DNA from: Deltaproteobacteria bacterium
GTDB taxonomy: Bacteria; JAUYMQ01
Reading direction: 5' to 3'
NCBI GenBank assembly: GCA_030698575.1
Contig: JAUYMQ010000536.1
Coordinates: 1 to 6,219, forward strand
Length of the DNA: 6,219 nucleotides
Under the pieces are notes generated by a model, which searched no databases, was not told where the DNA came from, and saw nothing but the letters and a program-made list of their open reading frames with translations. Below, piece by piece: positions 5,208-6,219 of this stretch (position 1 is its first letter; the number at the start of each line of letters is the position of its first letter). Both the position numbers and the translations under genes were made by a program.

Positions 5208-6219
5208 ATGCCCTTCTTCCGCCTACTTCTTGCACTCCTGCGAGACCTCGACCGGGACCGTTCCGAGCTCCTTCTTGAGATCGTCGCCCTCCGCCATCAA
5301 CTCCTCGTACTTTAAAGGAGCGTGAAGCGCCCACAGCTCCGCCAGACCGATCGCCTCTTCTGGATTCTCCTGACGAAGCTATGGAAGGTTTGGCGTCCAA
5401 ACCTCGTGCTCGTGAAGCCCGCGACCGTGGTAGGCTGGCATCGGAAAGGCTTCAAATTCTTCTGGAAGTGGAGGTCTCGAACCAGGCGACGGGGACGACC
5501 CGCGATCCCTCGCCAGCTCATGAACCTCATCCGACGGATGGCCCGCGAAAATCCGCTCTGGAGCCCCGAGCGCATTGAATCCGAGCGGGCCCTTCTCGGT
5601 CACGACGTCGCCGAGGGCACCGTGGCCAAGTATATGGGGCACCGGCGCTCCGGTTCCCCGAGCTGGCTGACATTCCTCCGAAATCACTTGCCCGAGACCG
5701 CGGCCTGCGATTTCTTCACCATTCCCACTGCTACCTTCCGGGTCTTGTACTGCTTCCTCGTGCTCTCGCACGATCGCCGGCGCATCATCCACTTCAACGT
5801 CACGGCGAATCCGAGCGCCGAGTGGACGGCCCAGCGGATCATCGAGGCGTTCCCCGGCGACGGGGCGGTCCCGAGGTTCCTCATTCGTGACCGCGATGGG
5901 ATCTACGGGGGATATTTCCGTCGGCGCGTTCAGAACATGGGAATTCGAGAGATCATCACGAGCAGGAAATCGCCCTGGCAGAACCCGTTCGTGGAGAGGG
6001 TGATCGGAACAATTCGGAGTGAATGTCTGGACCACGTCATCGTGCTCGGCGAAGATCACCTCCGCCGGCTTCTCAAGAGCTACCTCCATTACTACGATCG
6101 GTCGCGCCCTCACCTCTCGCTCGAGAGGAATACCCCCGTCCCCAGGAACATCGAGCCGTCTTCCCGGGGCCGCGTCATCGCGATTGCCCACATCGGCGGC
6201 CTTCATCACCGGTACGAGC
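5208..6219 (+). pseudogene. DDE (rve-type) transposase/integrase, interrupted by one stop codon; 3' end outside the window
   Basis: Read from the ATG at 5208, one plus-strand frame stays open to the window edge (337 codons) except for a TAA at 5313-5315, codon 36. Codons before the stop (LLLEIVALRHQLLVL) and after it (RSVKRPQLRQTDRLFW) together match the N-terminal pattern of this integrase group, so the stop is a late point change, probably from CAA (Gln) or AAA (Lys). A helix-turn-helix segment with GWHRKGF (76-82) is followed by a basic GRP turn. The catalytic core has Asp168 (CDFFTIPTATF), Asp228/Asp230 (RDRDGIYG) and Glu263 (PFVERVIG); Glu263 is 35 residues after Asp228. The end, GGLHHRYE, is close to the usual C-terminus, so only a few codons are missing. 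A weak GGGAAG precedes the ATG. The catalytic part is otherwise intact and could only be made by read-through or restart, for example from an in-frame ATG at 5520. Confidence 0.85.
5208..6219 (+). mobile_element. Insertion sequence, partial (ends not seen)
   Basis: The transposase-like gene marks an insertion sequence on the strand opposite to the phage operon. Its left end should lie between about 5040 and 5208 but I could not identify a terminal inverted repeat without the right end, which is outside the window. No target duplication can be tested. Confidence 0.6.

Noticed and set aside
5311-5317. TTTAAAG, a possible -1 frameshift slippery site at the transposase stop
   Set aside because: The codons before and after the stop are in the same frame, so no shift is needed, and the heptamer is not in the phase required for slippage from that frame.
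5101-5400. Minus-strand frame ending in a Cys-containing tail (MRCDCDNLNPSAGG)
   Set aside because: Most of it is antisense to the transposase N-terminus and is Gly/Ser/Arg-rich shadow. An ATG at the tail would give only a 17-residue peptide.
5379-6209. Minus-strand open frame of 276 codons
   Set aside because: It is the antisense of the transposase catalytic core, whose DDE motifs are clear on the plus strand. The predicted protein has no recognisable pattern.

Overview
The window is high-GC bacterial or phage DNA. It holds the DNA-packaging end of a tailed-phage (or prophage, or phage-derived) gene cluster next to a damaged insertion sequence. All recognisable phage genes lie on the minus strand, so the operon reads right to left. 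Nothing in the sequence names a host. The GC-rich coding and a transposase type that I associate with GC-rich soil and sediment bacteria (Deltaproteobacteria, Acidobacteria and similar) suggest an environmental bacterium; this is an inference.

Layout in transcription order: (1) 5026-4280, an unrecognised 248-residue protein with a possible C-terminal winged-helix domain, behind a very strong ribosome binding site; (2) 4042-3011, a D12-class DNA adenine N6-methyltransferase, with an 11-bp hairpin just upstream of its start; (3) 3014-2367, a ParB/sulfiredoxin-fold protein whose ATG overlaps the methylase stop by 4 bases; (4) 2386-1832, a terminase small subunit overlapping the ParB gene by 20 bases; (5) 1771-275, a complete terminase large subunit with intact ATPase and nuclease motifs, after a 60-base gap holding an inverted repeat. 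The left edge, where portal and capsid genes would be expected, holds only an unrecognised open frame.

On the plus strand from 5208 to the right edge lies a DDE (rve-type) transposase/integrase gene. It is open and apparently full length except for one in-frame TAA at codon 36, so it is best called a nonsense-inactivated transposase. Its last few codons and the right end of the element lie outside the window.

Functionally the minus-strand genes form a tightly packed module: adenine methylation, a ParB-like DNA-binding protein, then TerS and TerL. TerS should recognise phage DNA and TerL should cut and pump it into the prohead. The methylase and ParB-like protein probably mark, protect or organise the DNA, but their exact part cannot be read from the sequence. 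The insertion sequence close to the upstream end suggests an integrated, possibly decaying provirus rather than a free phage.
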